From assembly GCA_903970255.1 (NCBI GenBank), contig CAJCHM010000033.1, forward strand, positions 1 through 37,949: 37,949 nt of DNA, in the 5' to 3' direction. Under the pieces are notes generated by a model that searched no databases, had not been told where the DNA came from, and was given only the letters and a program-made list of their open reading frames with translations. This document shows positions 9,452-18,495 of this stretch, piece by piece (position 1 is the stretch's first letter; each line of letters opens with the position of its first letter). The DNA comes from Acidobacteriota bacterium (GTDB lineage Bacteria; Chlamydiota; Chlamydiia; Chlamydiales; Rhabdochlamydiaceae). The position numbers and the translations under genes were made by a program.

Positions 9452-9480
9452 CAACCTGGAAAGAGGCCATCTCCAGGTTG
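9452..9480. terminator. Hairpin between convergent genes, likely bidirectional terminator
   Basis: CAACCTGGA at 9452-9460 pairs perfectly with TCCAGGTTG at 9472-9480 around an 11-nt loop. It lies exactly between the stop codons of the exported-protein gene and the second atpK. Neither strand has a clear T-tract after the stem, so it may be a processing or stability hairpin instead. Confidence 0.5.
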
Positions 9481-9492
9481 GACATGAAAGAA

Positions 9493-9915
9493 TTAGATCA
9501 GCAGCAATGCAAACACGAAGGCAAAGAGCGAGAACGACTCGACTATGCCAAGTGCCGCAAAACATTTTCCAATAATTGCCGGTTGCTTTGCTGATGCTTG
9601 GATACCCGATGCTGCGCACATCCCCTGATACATCGATGAGAAAAGGAGTGCAAGGCCCACAGACAAGCCAATCCCAATCCCCGACATCGGCGAAAGCTCT
9701 CCTGCCTGAATGCTATTTTTCATCAGCAACATTAAGACAAAGCCGTAAATAGACTGGGATGAAGCGACAGCAGACATTCCAATGTATTTACCGTGGTTAT
9801 CTTCGACACGGCTCATGACGGCATGAGAGGCCATTCCCCCAATCCCACATCCTATCGAACTTCCAACACAACCCAGTCCCAGCACAATGGCCGGTCCTAC
9901 CATACTGTAATCCAT
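9493..9915 (-). CDS. atpK: V-type ATPase proteolipid subunit K, second copy
   Basis: 140 residues forming four membrane helices, the duplicated-hairpin form of the rotor-ring subunit. The ion-binding Glu is in helix 4 (GIVESFSLFAF), and helix 2 carries Gln in SSQSIYGF, so one carboxylate per subunit is kept. It differs from the upstream copy at about 17 of 140 residues, nearly all conservative, while third codon positions differ widely. This indicates an old duplication under purifying selection. A purine-rich GAGGGGA precedes the ATG at 9915. It is the last gene of the V-ATPase series, 138 bp after the first copy. Confidence 0.95.
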   Translation of the reverse strand: MDYSMVGPAIVLGLGCVGSSIGCGIGGMASHAVMSRVEDNHGKYIGMSAVASSQSIYGFVLMLLMKNSIQAGELSPMSGIGIGLSVGLALLFSSMYQGMCAASGIQASAKQPAIIGKCFAALGIVESFSLFAFVFALLLI

Positions 9916-10053
9916 GCAATTCCCCTCAGCTGAGAGTTTAAGGAGTTTATAATTTTCAGTCGATCATACCACTTAAAGTATTTTCTGAAAATCAGCAAAT
10001 TTTTGGATCGATAGATTTGCGCTTTGGGCCTGTTTGAGTGGACCTTTGGTTTG

Positions 10054-10476
10054 TTAAATAAGAAGCAGAGCAAAGACGAATGCAAACAATGAGAAAGACT
10101 CAACGATCCCAAGTGCTGCAAAGCATTTACCAATGACTGCCGGCTGCTTGGCTGCTGCCTGGATTCCTGTCGCTGCACACATTCCCTGATAGACTGAGGA
10201 AAACAACAGTGCAAGCCCGATGGAAAAGCCAATGCCGATACCAGACATCGGAGAAAGAGTTCCTGCTTGGATGCTGTTCTTCATAAGGATCATCAGTACG
10301 AATCCAAAGATCGCTTGTGATGACGCTACAGCTGACATGCCGATGAATTTACCATGATTCTCATCCACGCGGCTCATCACGGCGTGAGATGCCATCCCGC
10401 CGATCCCGCAACCAATAGAACTACCAATACAGCCAAATCCCAATACCAACGCAGGTCCAATCATACTATAATCCAT
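10054..10476 (-). CDS. atpK: V-type ATPase proteolipid subunit K, first copy
   Basis: 140-residue four-helix proteolipid that forms the membrane rotor ring. Ion-ligand positions are visible: Ser-Gln in ASSQAIFGF, Gln in YQGMCAATGIQA, and the essential Glu in GIVESFSLFAF. Start at 10476 is preceded by TAGGAG with good spacing. The gene is separated from atpI by 262 bp that hold a palindromic element and a possible promoter (minus strand TTGCTT at 10545-10550 with CATATT or TATTAT at 10520-10527), so it may be transcribed independently of the rest of the operon. Confidence 0.96.
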   Translation of the reverse strand: MDYSMIGPALVLGFGCIGSSIGCGIGGMASHAVMSRVDENHGKFIGMSAVASSQAIFGFVLMILMKNSIQAGTLSPMSGIGIGFSIGLALLFSSVYQGMCAATGIQAAAKQPAVIGKCFAALGIVESFSLFAFVFALLLI

Positions 10477-10519
10477 AATGTAATCTCCTAAAATTAAATT
10501 ATAAAAAGAAAAGATGGCT

Positions 10520-10550
10520 ATAATATGGAAGAATTGGAAGAAAAAAGCAA
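10520..10550 (-). promoter_or_regulatory. Possible atpK promoter
   Basis: On the minus strand TTGCTT (10545-10550) is followed after 17 bp by CATATT (10522-10527), or after 19 bp by TATTAT (10520-10525). It lies 44 bp or more upstream of the first atpK and downstream of the palindromic element. The case rests mainly on the long atpI-atpK gap. Confidence 0.25.
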
Positions 10551-10599
10551 GTGCAACAGGTGAAATATTAGCGCAAAAAAAATCAGTACAATTTATTTA

Positions 10600-10711
10600 T
10601 TAAACTGGACTTTAGCCATTGGAGCGGAGCGCTTTTCCCGGATAGCATCCCCCTGCCTGCGGGCGCTATCTAGAAAAATCGCCCCGCTCCAATGGCTAAA
10701 GTCCAGTTAAA
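10600..10711. mobile_element. 102-bp palindromic miniature element (MITE-like) in the V-ATPase operon
   Basis: The element spans 10605-10706. Its arms begin CTGGACTTTAGCCATTGGAG and end with the exact complement. The first 27 bp of each arm pair with one mismatch, followed by a partly paired inner stem and a short loop. Direct repeats TTAAA flank it (10600-10604 and 10707-10711), consistent with a 5-bp target duplication. It has no coding capacity. It sits between atpI and atpK, so any read-through transcript would carry a long, very stable hairpin. Related copies are at 3748-3785 and 18056-18215. Confidence 0.85.
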
Positions 10712-10738
10712 AACTGCGCTGATTTTCTGTGGCTGGGA

Positions 10739-12670
10739 TCACATGTGCTCTTTGGCTTTGAGGCGCATTAAGGGGCGGAAGAGGCGCCCTCCCCCTTCGA
10801 ATGAATAGTGGTACCATTCGATGAAGTTAAGACGGAGACCGTGAATGATTCCAGCCATGACTCCAAGCATGATGTTTACCCCGTGGCCCACGATGATGAC
10901 GAGCACTCCAAGGACTAAGCCGACATCTTGGCCGATCTGGTTGAATGTCTCAGCCATAATTGCGCCTGCTAATCCCAGGGCGTATAAGCGCAAGTAGGAA
11001 AGCACATCGGCAAAGACTTGAACTAGCGTAGAGATCTCCCCTATCCCCTTTAGCCTCTTTTGGACCAGAGCTAGGAAAAGAGCGGTGATAATCCCTGTGT
11101 AGATCAGCTGCAAACCAATTTCTGCGCCTTTTGTTTTGTTGACAAAACCCAAGACATGGATAAGAGAGGTGGCTTTAAGAACAGTGGGGAAATAGAGGTA
11201 AGCACCCACCATAAAGGCGATCCAGCCAATCCCTGCCCAATGGCGCCAAAGGTACCGTAAGAAAGAAAGAGAGATGTGGATGATTCCTATGATCAGGGAA
11301 AGTTCAAGAAGAGTGCTGCGAGAAAAGGTATCGACAATCTCGTGAGCGAGGTGGTTTCCTTTTTTGCTCACCCCTAATTCTAAAAATTCCTCACCAGATG
11401 TTACGTTCTTAAGAACGGGGAATTTTTTCACCCAAAAGTGATAGACATCGTCCTTCTGAGCGATGTGGTAATCTGCTTTTTTAACATCGAGGTACTGCAT
11501 CACAGAGAGCTTGCCAAGCCAGCTTTTGGGATTGATATCGACTCCAAAAAAAGCAGATGTGAGGACTCCCCAGATCACGCAGCTAGTTGCTAAAACAGTC
11601 GCTAACTTTAAAAATCTTCTTGCGCTAGACTTAAGGTTTGGAAACTTGTATTTCAGATAAAGGCAAAGGCCCAAATACATCAGGCCATAACCCCCGTCTG
11701 CGACAATCATTGCAAAGAAAAGGGCAAAAAACCAAAAGACCCATCCTGAAGGATCCCGATCTGTCGATGCGGGGATATCGTAAATCTTGACCAGATCCTC
11801 ACCAATGCGCTGGATCCCTTTATTTTCCATATAGGTTGGAATGCGGTCATTTGCTTCGATTGCAATAGGTTCGCAATGGATAGCCATCCCATCGATCACA
11901 GAATACAGAAGATGAGTTTTATTTTCAGGAACCCAAGCTTCCACGGAAAAAAGGGAATTTTCCAAAGGATAAGAAACTTCCTTTTTTGCTGTGGCCAGGT
12001 TGAAATCATTAAGCCTTTCAACCAGAGCTTCATTGAGAAAGTCAAGATGCCCGGCATACCCTTTGAGCTCTGCTTCAATCTGGTGCAGCGATTCTTTGAC
12101 AAAGCTAAGGTGTGTTCGTAGTTGCCCAACAGGACGATCGATCCGCATCTCAATCATATCGGGATAGTGTCTGCGTTCCTTATTGATGGCGATAAAGTAA
12201 TCGAGATCATATTCGTTGGAAATGAAGATCACTTCATCGGAAAAATTGGCAAGGTGGGATTTTGCACTTTTCATACAGAAGAACTGGATAACCTTCTCCC
12301 CTTTTCTTTCAATGAAGTCGATATCGTCTAAGGAAAAATCGCCAAAGGGGGCTACACGGACAATTTCAGCCTCCACTAGCCGCTTCTCTTCAGAGAGGCG
12401 CTCAACGTCAGCTTTTAGACTTAAAATTCTTATCGCAGTCTCATCGGCATATTGAAGATCTCCCTCTCCAGCATAGGGCTTTTTGACGGGAAGTTTTCTC
12501 AAAATCCGCATTGCATCGACCAATCGTTGGATCGGAGCCGGTACTTCTATCCCCTTCTTGCTATGGGGAACAATGAATTCGATCATTCCATTTTGCTGGG
12601 CGCGCTCAAAAAAACGATCGATATCTTCCTGAACGCCGAGAATCAGGTATTTTTTTACTTTAATAATCAT
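10739..12670 (-). CDS. atpI: V-type ATPase subunit I
   Basis: Membrane stator subunit that carries the ion half-channels next to the K ring. Of 643 residues, the first ~305 form the cytoplasmic arm with helical segments (around 85-105 and 190-225). The rest holds about seven or eight membrane helices beginning at residue ~309 (WVFWFFALFFAMIVADGGYG). The conserved Arg needed for ion transfer appears at about residue 561 in VLSYLRLYALGLAG. The start overlaps the atpD stop by 4 bp, showing translational coupling. Confidence 0.96.
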   Translation of the reverse strand: MIIKVKKYLILGVQEDIDRFFERAQQNGMIEFIVPHSKKGIEVPAPIQRLVDAMRILRKLPVKKPYAGEGDLQYADETAIRILSLKADVERLSEEKRLVEAEIVRVAPFGDFSLDDIDFIERKGEKVIQFFCMKSAKSHLANFSDEVIFISNEYDLDYFIAINKERRHYPDMIEMRIDRPVGQLRTHLSFVKESLHQIEAELKGYAGHLDFLNEALVERLNDFNLATAKKEVSYPLENSLFSVEAWVPENKTHLLYSVIDGMAIHCEPIAIEANDRIPTYMENKGIQRIGEDLVKIYDIPASTDRDPSGWVFWFFALFFAMIVADGGYGLMYLGLCLYLKYKFPNLKSSARRFLKLATVLATSCVIWGVLTSAFFGVDINPKSWLGKLSVMQYLDVKKADYHIAQKDDVYHFWVKKFPVLKNVTSGEEFLELGVSKKGNHLAHEIVDTFSRSTLLELSLIIGIIHISLSFLRYLWRHWAGIGWIAFMVGAYLYFPTVLKATSLIHVLGFVNKTKGAEIGLQLIYTGIITALFLALVQKRLKGIGEISTLVQVFADVLSYLRLYALGLAGAIMAETFNQIGQDVGLVLGVLVIIVGHGVNIMLGVMAGIIHGLRLNFIEWYHYSFEGGGRLFRPLMRLKAKEHM

Positions 12671-13287
12671 TTGACCCTTTCTTTCTGATTGCGCAACAGG
12701 ATTTTCTTCTTTGCCACTTTTGCCTGCGATACAGCCGCAAGCTGCTGGTCTCCAAGAAAGATCTTAATTTTTTTAATATTTGCTATGGAGCGTGGGATGA
12801 GAATTTTTTCAAACAAGTTGACGCGGATAGAGACCTCGCGGAGCTCTTTTTCAAGCGCACGTTTTTTCTCTTCAACAATCTTTATTTTTTCTCTAACTTC
12901 AATCAGTTCTTTGAGCCCTAGAATTGCCGACTCAAACCAAAGAGGAGTATTAAAAAGAGAATACCCCGCAGGTTCAAAGACAACCCTCTCAAAATTGGGA
13001 ACCTCAACCCCTGCAATGTTTTCATGGGAGCGCTTGACCTCTTCCACTGTGACAGATGAAAACAGATCCGTTGCGCTGCGCTCTGCTAGAAGGGAGGCAT
13101 ATTTCCCGACTTTTTCCTGAGATGATGTAAACTCCCTTACCAAGGCTTCAATTTGAAGCTGCGCCTGATTGACCTCAAGCTGCAGCATCGCTTTTTTGAG
13201 CTGCAATGTAGGCAGATACTTGCGCAAACGATCGAGTTTGAGCTGCTGAACGCGTAACTCAGTTTTAGTAAACTTTACATCAGCCAC
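12667..13287 (-). CDS. atpD: V-type ATPase subunit D
   Basis: Central-stalk subunit that turns inside the A3B3 head and couples ATP hydrolysis to the K ring. The 206-residue sequence has long N- and C-terminal helices suited to an antiparallel coiled coil, with a conserved N-terminal segment ([20 protein letters not shown]) and a C-terminal [20 protein letters not shown] typical of the family. It overlaps atpB by 8 bp and atpI by 4 bp in the operon. Confidence 0.94.
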   Translation of the reverse strand: MADVKFTKTELRVQQLKLDRLRKYLPTLQLKKAMLQLEVNQAQLQIEALVREFTSSQEKVGKYASLLAERSATDLFSSVTVEEVKRSHENIAGVEVPNFERVVFEPAGYSLFNTPLWFESAILGLKELIEVREKIKIVEEKKRALEKELREVSIRVNLFEKILIPRSIANIKKIKIFLGDQQLAAVSQAKVAKKKILLRNQKERVK

Positions 13288-14599
13288 GCTCAGCTCCGCT
13301 TAATCTTGGCCAATACTTATCAATTAGCGTTTGCTTAATCCCCACTTCATGCTTATCAAAACACTCCGCAAGCGTGCTCCATCCCAAATTTAGGGCATCT
13401 TCTAAGCTCAAATTGACCTGCAAGTTCATCATTCTATCTTCGAATAAATAGGAAAAATGCAGCAGTTTTTCGTCCCACCGAGAGAGTTTAAAGCCCATGC
13501 TTTGCCGCTCTCTTGCCTTCTTTGAATCGGCATAAAGTCGGATTTGAGCGTTGGCGATATCGCCATGGTCCTCACGCGTCACTTTGCCAATCACCTGCTG
13601 CTTAAGACGGGAGAGCGACCCAAATGGGTCTATCTTGCCGCCATGGAGGTAAAACTGTCCTTCGGTAATATAACCTGTATTGTCAGGAATGGGATGAGTC
13701 ACATCTCCGCCCGGCATTGTGGTGACGGCAATGATTGTGATCGAACCGTTTCCGTCGATGTCTACAGCTTTTTCATAGCGGGAAGCTAGGTCTGAGTAAA
13801 GAGATCCTGGATACCCCCGGTTAGATGGCACCTGATCCATTGTGATTGCAATCTCTTTGATCGCATCGGCAAAGGCTGTCATGTCGGTGAGCAGCACTAG
13901 AACATTCTTATCTTCTGTCGCAAATCTCTCTGCGCAAGCCAAAGCCATATCGGGAACAAGCAAACATTCGACAGCTGGATCTGTTGCCTGATGGATGAAC
14001 ATGATCGTTTTATCTAACGATCCGGAATTTTCAGCATTATCGATAAAACTTTGATAGTCATCATAGCGCAATCCCATTCCTCCGATGATGACAACATCGG
14101 CATTTGTCTGGTTGGCAATGCGCATGAGTAGGGCATTATAGGGCTCGCCGGCAACAGAAAAAATCGGGATTTTTTGAGATTTAACAAGGCAATTAAAGAC
14201 ATCGATCATGGGAATATTGGTGCGGACCAGATCTCTGGGAATGATTCTGCGCACAGGATTAAATGAGGGAGATCCAATATCCACATGGTCGCCCATAATC
14301 GCTGGACCCTTATCAATAGGTTCCCCTGCACCATTTAAACGCCTGCCAAAAAGAGAAGGGCCGCAAGTTGCCTGCATCTCCCTGCCCAAAAAGGTCACGC
14401 GGTCGTTGGTTGCAATCCCTCGAGTATTTTCAAAACATTGCAAAGTGACAACTTCACCATCAATGCGAAGTACAGAGGCATAGGTACTTGTGCCATTGCG
14501 TTTATGTACACGAGCCAGCTCGCCCAGACTCACGCCATGAGCGATGACAGTGATTAAATTTCCTCGCATGTCGACGATTCTGTCATAAATTTTTTTCAT
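13280..14599 (-). CDS. atpB: V-type ATPase subunit B
   Basis: Non-catalytic nucleotide-binding-fold subunit of the A3B3 head. It is 439 residues long, with an N-terminal beta barrel (about 1-75) and a central RecA-like domain. It lacks a canonical P-loop, as expected for B subunits. Recognisable stretches include [38 protein letters not shown] and [17 protein letters not shown]. Start and preceding atpA stop overlap by 4 bp (ATGA). Confidence 0.97.
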   Translation of the reverse strand: MKKIYDRIVDMRGNLITVIAHGVSLGELARVHKRNGTSTYASVLRIDGEVVTLQCFENTRGIATNDRVTFLGREMQATCGPSLFGRRLNGAGEPIDKGPAIMGDHVDIGSPSFNPVRRIIPRDLVRTNIPMIDVFNCLVKSQKIPIFSVAGEPYNALLMRIANQTNADVVIIGGMGLRYDDYQSFIDNAENSGSLDKTIMFIHQATDPAVECLLVPDMALACAERFATEDKNVLVLLTDMTAFADAIKEIAITMDQVPSNRGYPGSLYSDLASRYEKAVDIDGNGSITIIAVTTMPGGDVTHPIPDNTGYITEGQFYLHGGKIDPFGSLSRLKQQVIGKVTREDHGDIANAQIRLYADSKKARERQSMGFKLSRWDEKLLHFSYLFEDRMMNLQVNLSLEDALNLGWSTLAECFDKHEVGIKQTLIDKYWPRLSGAERG

Positions 14600-16398
14600 C
14601 TTACCACCTGTTCTTTCTTGGCTGCAGAGTCCAGTTTTTTCTCTATCCTTTCAAAGGTTTGCTCATATCTGTCCGATTTGAAGGGCAAGAAGTTCATATT
14701 TTTTACTTCATTCTGTAGTTCCAGAAAGAAGTTGCGAGCTGCATCCTGGGAATCAAATGCAAAGGGAGTTTGAAAAATCCTGTCAATCAGCTTAAAAAGG
14801 GGAATTTGTCTCTCTAGAGGACAATAGCAATCTTCCTTGTCAAAGGCATTTTGCTGCAAGTAACTAAACTCATACAGTTCAGATTTTAAGTAGGTGATCA
14901 TGTCGGCGTTTGAAATCCCCTCCTCGCCGACGACCTCCATCCGTTTGCCGATCTCATCCCCTTCTCGTAGAATCTTGGCTGCTTGTTTCACAATTCTTCC
15001 CCAACCTTCCACATTCTCTTCAAGTTCCCGGCTCACAGTTTCGACATATTTGCTCCAGGAAATGAGGGGATCGACTGCCGGGTAGCGTCTAGCGTCTGAT
15101 CGAGCACGAGAAAGGCCATGGAATGCTCCAACAGAAGACAAGGTGGCTTGGGTGACCGGCTCCTCAAAATTCCCACCTGCGGGTGAAACAGTACCCCCAA
15201 TGGTCATTGAGCCGAGGGTTCCATTGTGAAGCAAAATAACGCCGGCTCTCTCATAAAAAGCAGCAATGCGAGAACCTAAATAAGCAGGAAAAGCCTCTTC
15301 GCCCGGAATTTCTTCCAACCTCCCTGACATCTCGCGCATCGCTTGTGCCCAGCGAGAGGTGGAATCGGCAAGAAGAAGGATATCCAATCCCATCTGACGA
15401 TAGTACTCTGCAATTGTAGCTCCCATATAAATGGAGGCCTCCCTTGCGGCAACAGGCATAGAAGAGGTATTGCAGATCATCACCGTACGATTCATTAACG
15501 GCTCATTGGTGTGAGGATCGGTCAGGTGGGGAAGAGTGCGAAGCACTTCGACGACCTCTCCTGCGCGCTCTCCACAGGCAACAATCACTACGATATCGAC
15601 AGATGCATACTTGGAAAGGTGGTGTTGCAAGACGGTTTTACCCGCTCCAAATGGCCCAGGAGAGCAAAAAGTGCCCCCTTTGAGAACTGGAAATTGGGTA
15701 TCGATGATACGCATCCCAATATCCATCATGCGGGAAGGTTTTGTTTTTTCCCCTTCAAAAAGAGGGATCTTCACCGGCCACTTCTGCACCATTGTCAGGT
15801 GATACTCCCCACCTTTTTCATCAACGACTTTTGCAACAACAGTATCAATTGTATAGGAACCCGGCTTGATGACCCATTCGACTTTAAATGTCCCAAATAG
15901 GTTAAAAGGAACCATGATTTGGTGATGGAAGCGCCCCTCCATTGTATATCCAAGGAAGTCGCCACGGGTTACCTCATCGCCAGGTTTGACAGAAGGATGA
16001 AAATCCCAATGACGCGTATGGTCAAGAGGCTTAATATATACCCCGCGGGAAAGAAAGAGCCCGGTTGCATCTGCCACTTTTTCAAGAGGATTTTGCAAAC
16101 CATCAAAAATGGAAGTGAGCAATCCAGGTCCAAGCTCAGCTTCAAGCAAGTGAGCAGTAAATTCTACAGAGGTATTTAAGTGAACACCACGAGTGTCTTC
16201 AAAGACCTGAATCTTAGCGATATTGCCGACGATCTCAATGACCTCTGCCTTAAGTGAAACGCCACCGCCAACGCGTACCATAGCAATTTCGCCTTGGTAG
16301 ATATCTCCTTGGAATTCGACGTGTAGAAGATTTCCGAACGCCTTGACAACCTTTCCTGTTGCTACTGTCTTTAGTGGGCTGTATGAGGTTTCTTTCAT
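14596..16398 (-). CDS. atpA: V-type ATPase catalytic subunit A
   Basis: Catalytic ATP-binding subunit of the peripheral head. The 600-residue length fits the family, whose members carry an extra 'non-homologous region' absent from F-type beta subunits. The Walker A motif GPFGAGKT lies near residue 245, [20 protein letters not shown] gives the Walker B region, and [13 protein letters not shown] follows. The start at 16398 is 3 nt downstream of the DUF2764 stop codon. GGAT upstream is a modest ribosome site. Confidence 0.98.
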   Translation of the reverse strand: MKETSYSPLKTVATGKVVKAFGNLLHVEFQGDIYQGEIAMVRVGGGVSLKAEVIEIVGNIAKIQVFEDTRGVHLNTSVEFTAHLLEAELGPGLLTSIFDGLQNPLEKVADATGLFLSRGVYIKPLDHTRHWDFHPSVKPGDEVTRGDFLGYTMEGRFHHQIMVPFNLFGTFKVEWVIKPGSYTIDTVVAKVVDEKGGEYHLTMVQKWPVKIPLFEGEKTKPSRMMDIGMRIIDTQFPVLKGGTFCSPGPFGAGKTVLQHHLSKYASVDIVVIVACGERAGEVVEVLRTLPHLTDPHTNEPLMNRTVMICNTSSMPVAAREASIYMGATIAEYYRQMGLDILLLADSTSRWAQAMREMSGRLEEIPGEEAFPAYLGSRIAAFYERAGVILLHNGTLGSMTIGGTVSPAGGNFEEPVTQATLSSVGAFHGLSRARSDARRYPAVDPLISWSKYVETVSRELEENVEGWGRIVKQAAKILREGDEIGKRMEVVGEEGISNADMITYLKSELYEFSYLQQNAFDKEDCYCPLERQIPLFKLIDRIFQTPFAFDSQDAARNFFLELQNEVKNMNFLPFKSDRYEQTFERIEKKLDSAAKKEQVVR

Positions 16399-16401
16399 GG
16401 T

Positions 16402-17175
16402 TTATCCGTTTTTAAATGTATCTAAAATCATATTTCCTTTAAGTGCATCAAGCTGGATTAGGTCTTCTATAATCATTAGTTGAGCAACATAGGCAAGGAT
16501 CTGATCGACTGAAAATAATTTTGCCTCAGCGATCTCTCCTATTTTTTTAAAGCGATATTCTGCAAATGCCTTGTTTTCAAGCCAGGGATCGTTATAGCAA
16601 GAAGCAATCAACTCTTTAAGATCGGAATATTCAGCTGGAGGGTCATAGCTATCGGAATCTTTTTGGGCCAAAATCTGAGCGACAAGCGGATCGGTGGGAT
16701 CCTCAAACTGCAACTCTTTTGCAACATCTCTCCCTAATTGTTTAGAGCGAAGGGCAACAAGCACAAGGCGCGATTCTCTTTCAAAGGTTAGGTATCCTTT
16801 CAAAAAACCTGTACTCTTTGGAATTTCAGTGTTAAAATAGAGCGCGATTAAACCTGAGAAATTTTTTATCTTATCTCTAACCCTTTCAAACTGATCGAGA
16901 AATTCAAACACGTAAGGGGGAAGCATCGCATGAACCAGCAACGCTTCATCAAGCTCTTTCTCGTTGAGATTTCCTCTTGGATCGATATCCTCTTCCATGA
17001 ATAGAGCGCGGATATTGCAAATATCTACAAAAAGACGCAAAACCTTAACTTTTTCCAAGTCGCTCTTACTTAAGGAAATCTCCAACCGAGTCATCAGCTC
17101 ATCGAAGGTGATTTCCGGTCTATCGTGCATAGACAAAGGGGGCAAGGAAGGCACAACAAAATAATATTGCCGCAT
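16402..17175 (-). CDS. DUF2764-type protein, probable V-ATPase subunit C equivalent
   Basis: 257 residues of mostly helical, acidic character (RQYYFVVPSLPPLSM at the start, then repeated amphipathic helices). The family is known as DUF2764 and occurs beside chlamydial V-ATPase genes. No separate subunit C gene is present, and this gene occupies the place between E and A where C lies in the Enterococcus operon. The inference is that it links the K ring to the central stalk. It is followed by atpA after 3 nt. No catalytic motifs are seen. Confidence 0.8.
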   Translation of the reverse strand: MRQYYFVVPSLPPLSMHDRPEITFDELMTRLEISLSKSDLEKVKVLRLFVDICNIRALFMEEDIDPRGNLNEKELDEALLVHAMLPPYVFEFLDQFERVRDKIKNFSGLIALYFNTEIPKSTGFLKGYLTFERESRLVLVALRSKQLGRDVAKELQFEDPTDPLVAQILAQKDSDSYDPPAEYSDLKELIASCYNDPWLENKAFAEYRFKKIGEIAEAKLFSVDQILAYVAQLMIIEDLIQLDALKGNMILDTFKNG

Positions 17176-17295
17176 AACACTCAGCCATTAGAGATTAAGA
17201 AATTTTCGGGAGGGTAACACACACACATGTTGATATTATCCCCCGAATTTGGATTGAAACTGAGCAAAAAGAATCCAAAAACCGATAGAAACTTT

Positions 17296-17934
17296 TTACT
17301 GAGGCAGGTTCAATCCAAAAATTAATTCGCGAAAATCCTTGCGGATATAATTTGCCACAAGCTCCTTTAACGCAGCATCGGACACATCCACTGTAATATT
17401 ATCCTGATGCAGCTTCACTTCAATCCCTCCGGTTAAAGGTCCTATCAGGACACTTTTCTCCTTAAGTTTTTCCAAAATCTCATGAGCAAGGAGCATATTC
17501 ACCGACCGTGCAGGAACGGATGCAGGAACATAAACGCTTAAAAGTGCATCCATCCCTTCCTTTTCAAGGCCTTTGATAACAGCTGCAATTAACTGCGCCA
17601 AGACTTTGGGATCTTGAGTGTATTTGGTCATCACTCGGCCCAATTCTTGATTAAATAGCTTCTCTTCAATACTTTGCTTCAAAGCACTGATCGCCTGCTT
17701 ACAGGCTTGACCAAGAGAGGATTGAAAAACATTTTTCTGCCTTGCAATCTCTTTATTGGCATCATCCATTATTTTTTCAGCTTCCTTAAGGCCCGATGCA
17801 ATAATCCGCTCCGCTTGTTCCTTAGCTGAATGAATAATTTGTTCTGCTTCATTAATAGCCGGATCTAGCGTCTCGCGCCGTAATATATCGCAGATTTTCT
17901 TGACTTTATCTCTTCCATTCTCTGTTCCTTTCAT
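17296..17934 (-). CDS. atpE: V-type ATPase subunit E (peripheral stalk)
   Basis: 212 residues from the ATG at 17934. The first half is a long charged helix (AINEAEQIIHSAKEQAERII and onward) expected to form the peripheral stalk. The second half is a small globular domain ending in KDFRELIFGLNL. The N-terminus KVKKICDILRRETLDPA resembles remembered Chlamydia AtpE, which favours 17934 over the in-frame ATG at 17952. GGAGA lies about 10 nt upstream. It is first in the operon, divergent from the exported-protein cluster, with a 120-bp gap to the DUF2764 gene. Confidence 0.92.
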   Translation of the reverse strand: MKGTENGRDKVKKICDILRRETLDPAINEAEQIIHSAKEQAERIIASGLKEAEKIMDDANKEIARQKNVFQSSLGQACKQAISALKQSIEEKLFNQELGRVMTKYTQDPKVLAQLIAAVIKGLEKEGMDALLSVYVPASVPARSVNMLLAHEILEKLKEKSVLIGPLTGGIEVKLHQDNITVDVSDAALKELVANYIRKDFRELIFGLNLPQ

Positions 17935-18050
17935 GACTAAACATCTCTCCATACATCTCAGATAGGTTATTTACTTTATCCGGATATTTTTCAAGAGAGA
18001 AAATAAAAAATTGCAAAAAAGTCAAATTTTTGCGATAACCTGTCCTTATC

Positions 18051-18220
18051 TCAAGCTGGACTTTAGCCATTGGAGCAGGGCGATTTTTCTAGATAGAGCC
18101 CGCAGGCAGCGGGAATTTTGTAATGGTAGGCTTGAATATGCCACCATTACAAAATTCCCGCTCCCTGGGGGATGCTATCTGGGAAAAGCGCCCCGCTCCA
18201 ATGGCTAAAGTCCAGTCAAA
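18051..18220. mobile_element. 160-bp palindromic miniature element with a nested palindrome
   Basis: The element spans 18056-18215 and shares both arms with the 102-bp copy at 10605-10706, in inverted orientation. It carries about 58 bp of extra central sequence. That centre (18109-18161) is itself a near-perfect hairpin with a 19-bp perfect stem starting GCGGGAATTTTG. Flanks TCAAG (18051-18055) and TCAAA (18216-18220) match at 4 of 5 positions, consistent with the 5-bp target duplication seen at the other copy. It lies 22 bp upstream of the start codon at 18238 and also upstream of atpE. Confidence 0.85.
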
Positions 18221-18237
18221 GTAAGGTGGCTTATCTT

Positions 18238-18492
18238 ATGCAAAAATTGTTTACTGCATTAATTCTTCTGGGAATGACAAACCTGGCTTTTTCAGACCAA
18301 CTTGAAAACTACAAAAAGGATACCGACTCGATCTGGCGTACCGGAAGCGGAGCTGAGGACGGAACCTTCACTGCGATATCGACATCGATGTTAGGATGGG
18401 GTGTGGGATTAGCGGCAGGTATTGGTATTTTAGCCTCTGTCCTGCATCAAAGCACTGCAGGGCACTCACATACACATTGCCATTCCAATTGA
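18238..18492 (+). CDS. Small exported protein with C-terminal membrane segment and His-rich tail
   Basis: 84 residues: a signal peptide (MQKLFTALILLGMTNLAFS), about 25 polar residues, a Gly/Ala-rich hydrophobic segment (LGWGVGLAAGIGILASVL), and a His-rich end (HQSTAGHSHTHCHSN). The tail could bind metal, but this is inference. The start at 18238 has AAGGTGG upstream. An in-frame ATG at 18172 lies inside the palindromic element and would put 22 residues before the signal peptide, so it is rejected. It is the first of four coupled genes. No homologue recognised. Confidence 0.72.
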   Translation: MQKLFTALILLGMTNLAFSDQLENYKKDTDSIWRTGSGAEDGTFTAISTSMLGWGVGLAAGIGILASVLHQSTAGHSHTHCHSN

Positions 18493-18495
18493 TTT

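Noticed and set aside
9897-10232. 111-codon minus-strand frame between and across the atpK copies
   Set aside because: A shifted frame of atpK with no ribosome site; its translation reads as out-of-frame proteolipid sequence.
18172-18237. In-frame ATG upstream of the 84-residue exported protein
   Set aside because: It lies inside the palindromic element and would put a 22-residue extension before an evident signal peptide. The ATG at 18238 has its own ribosome site.
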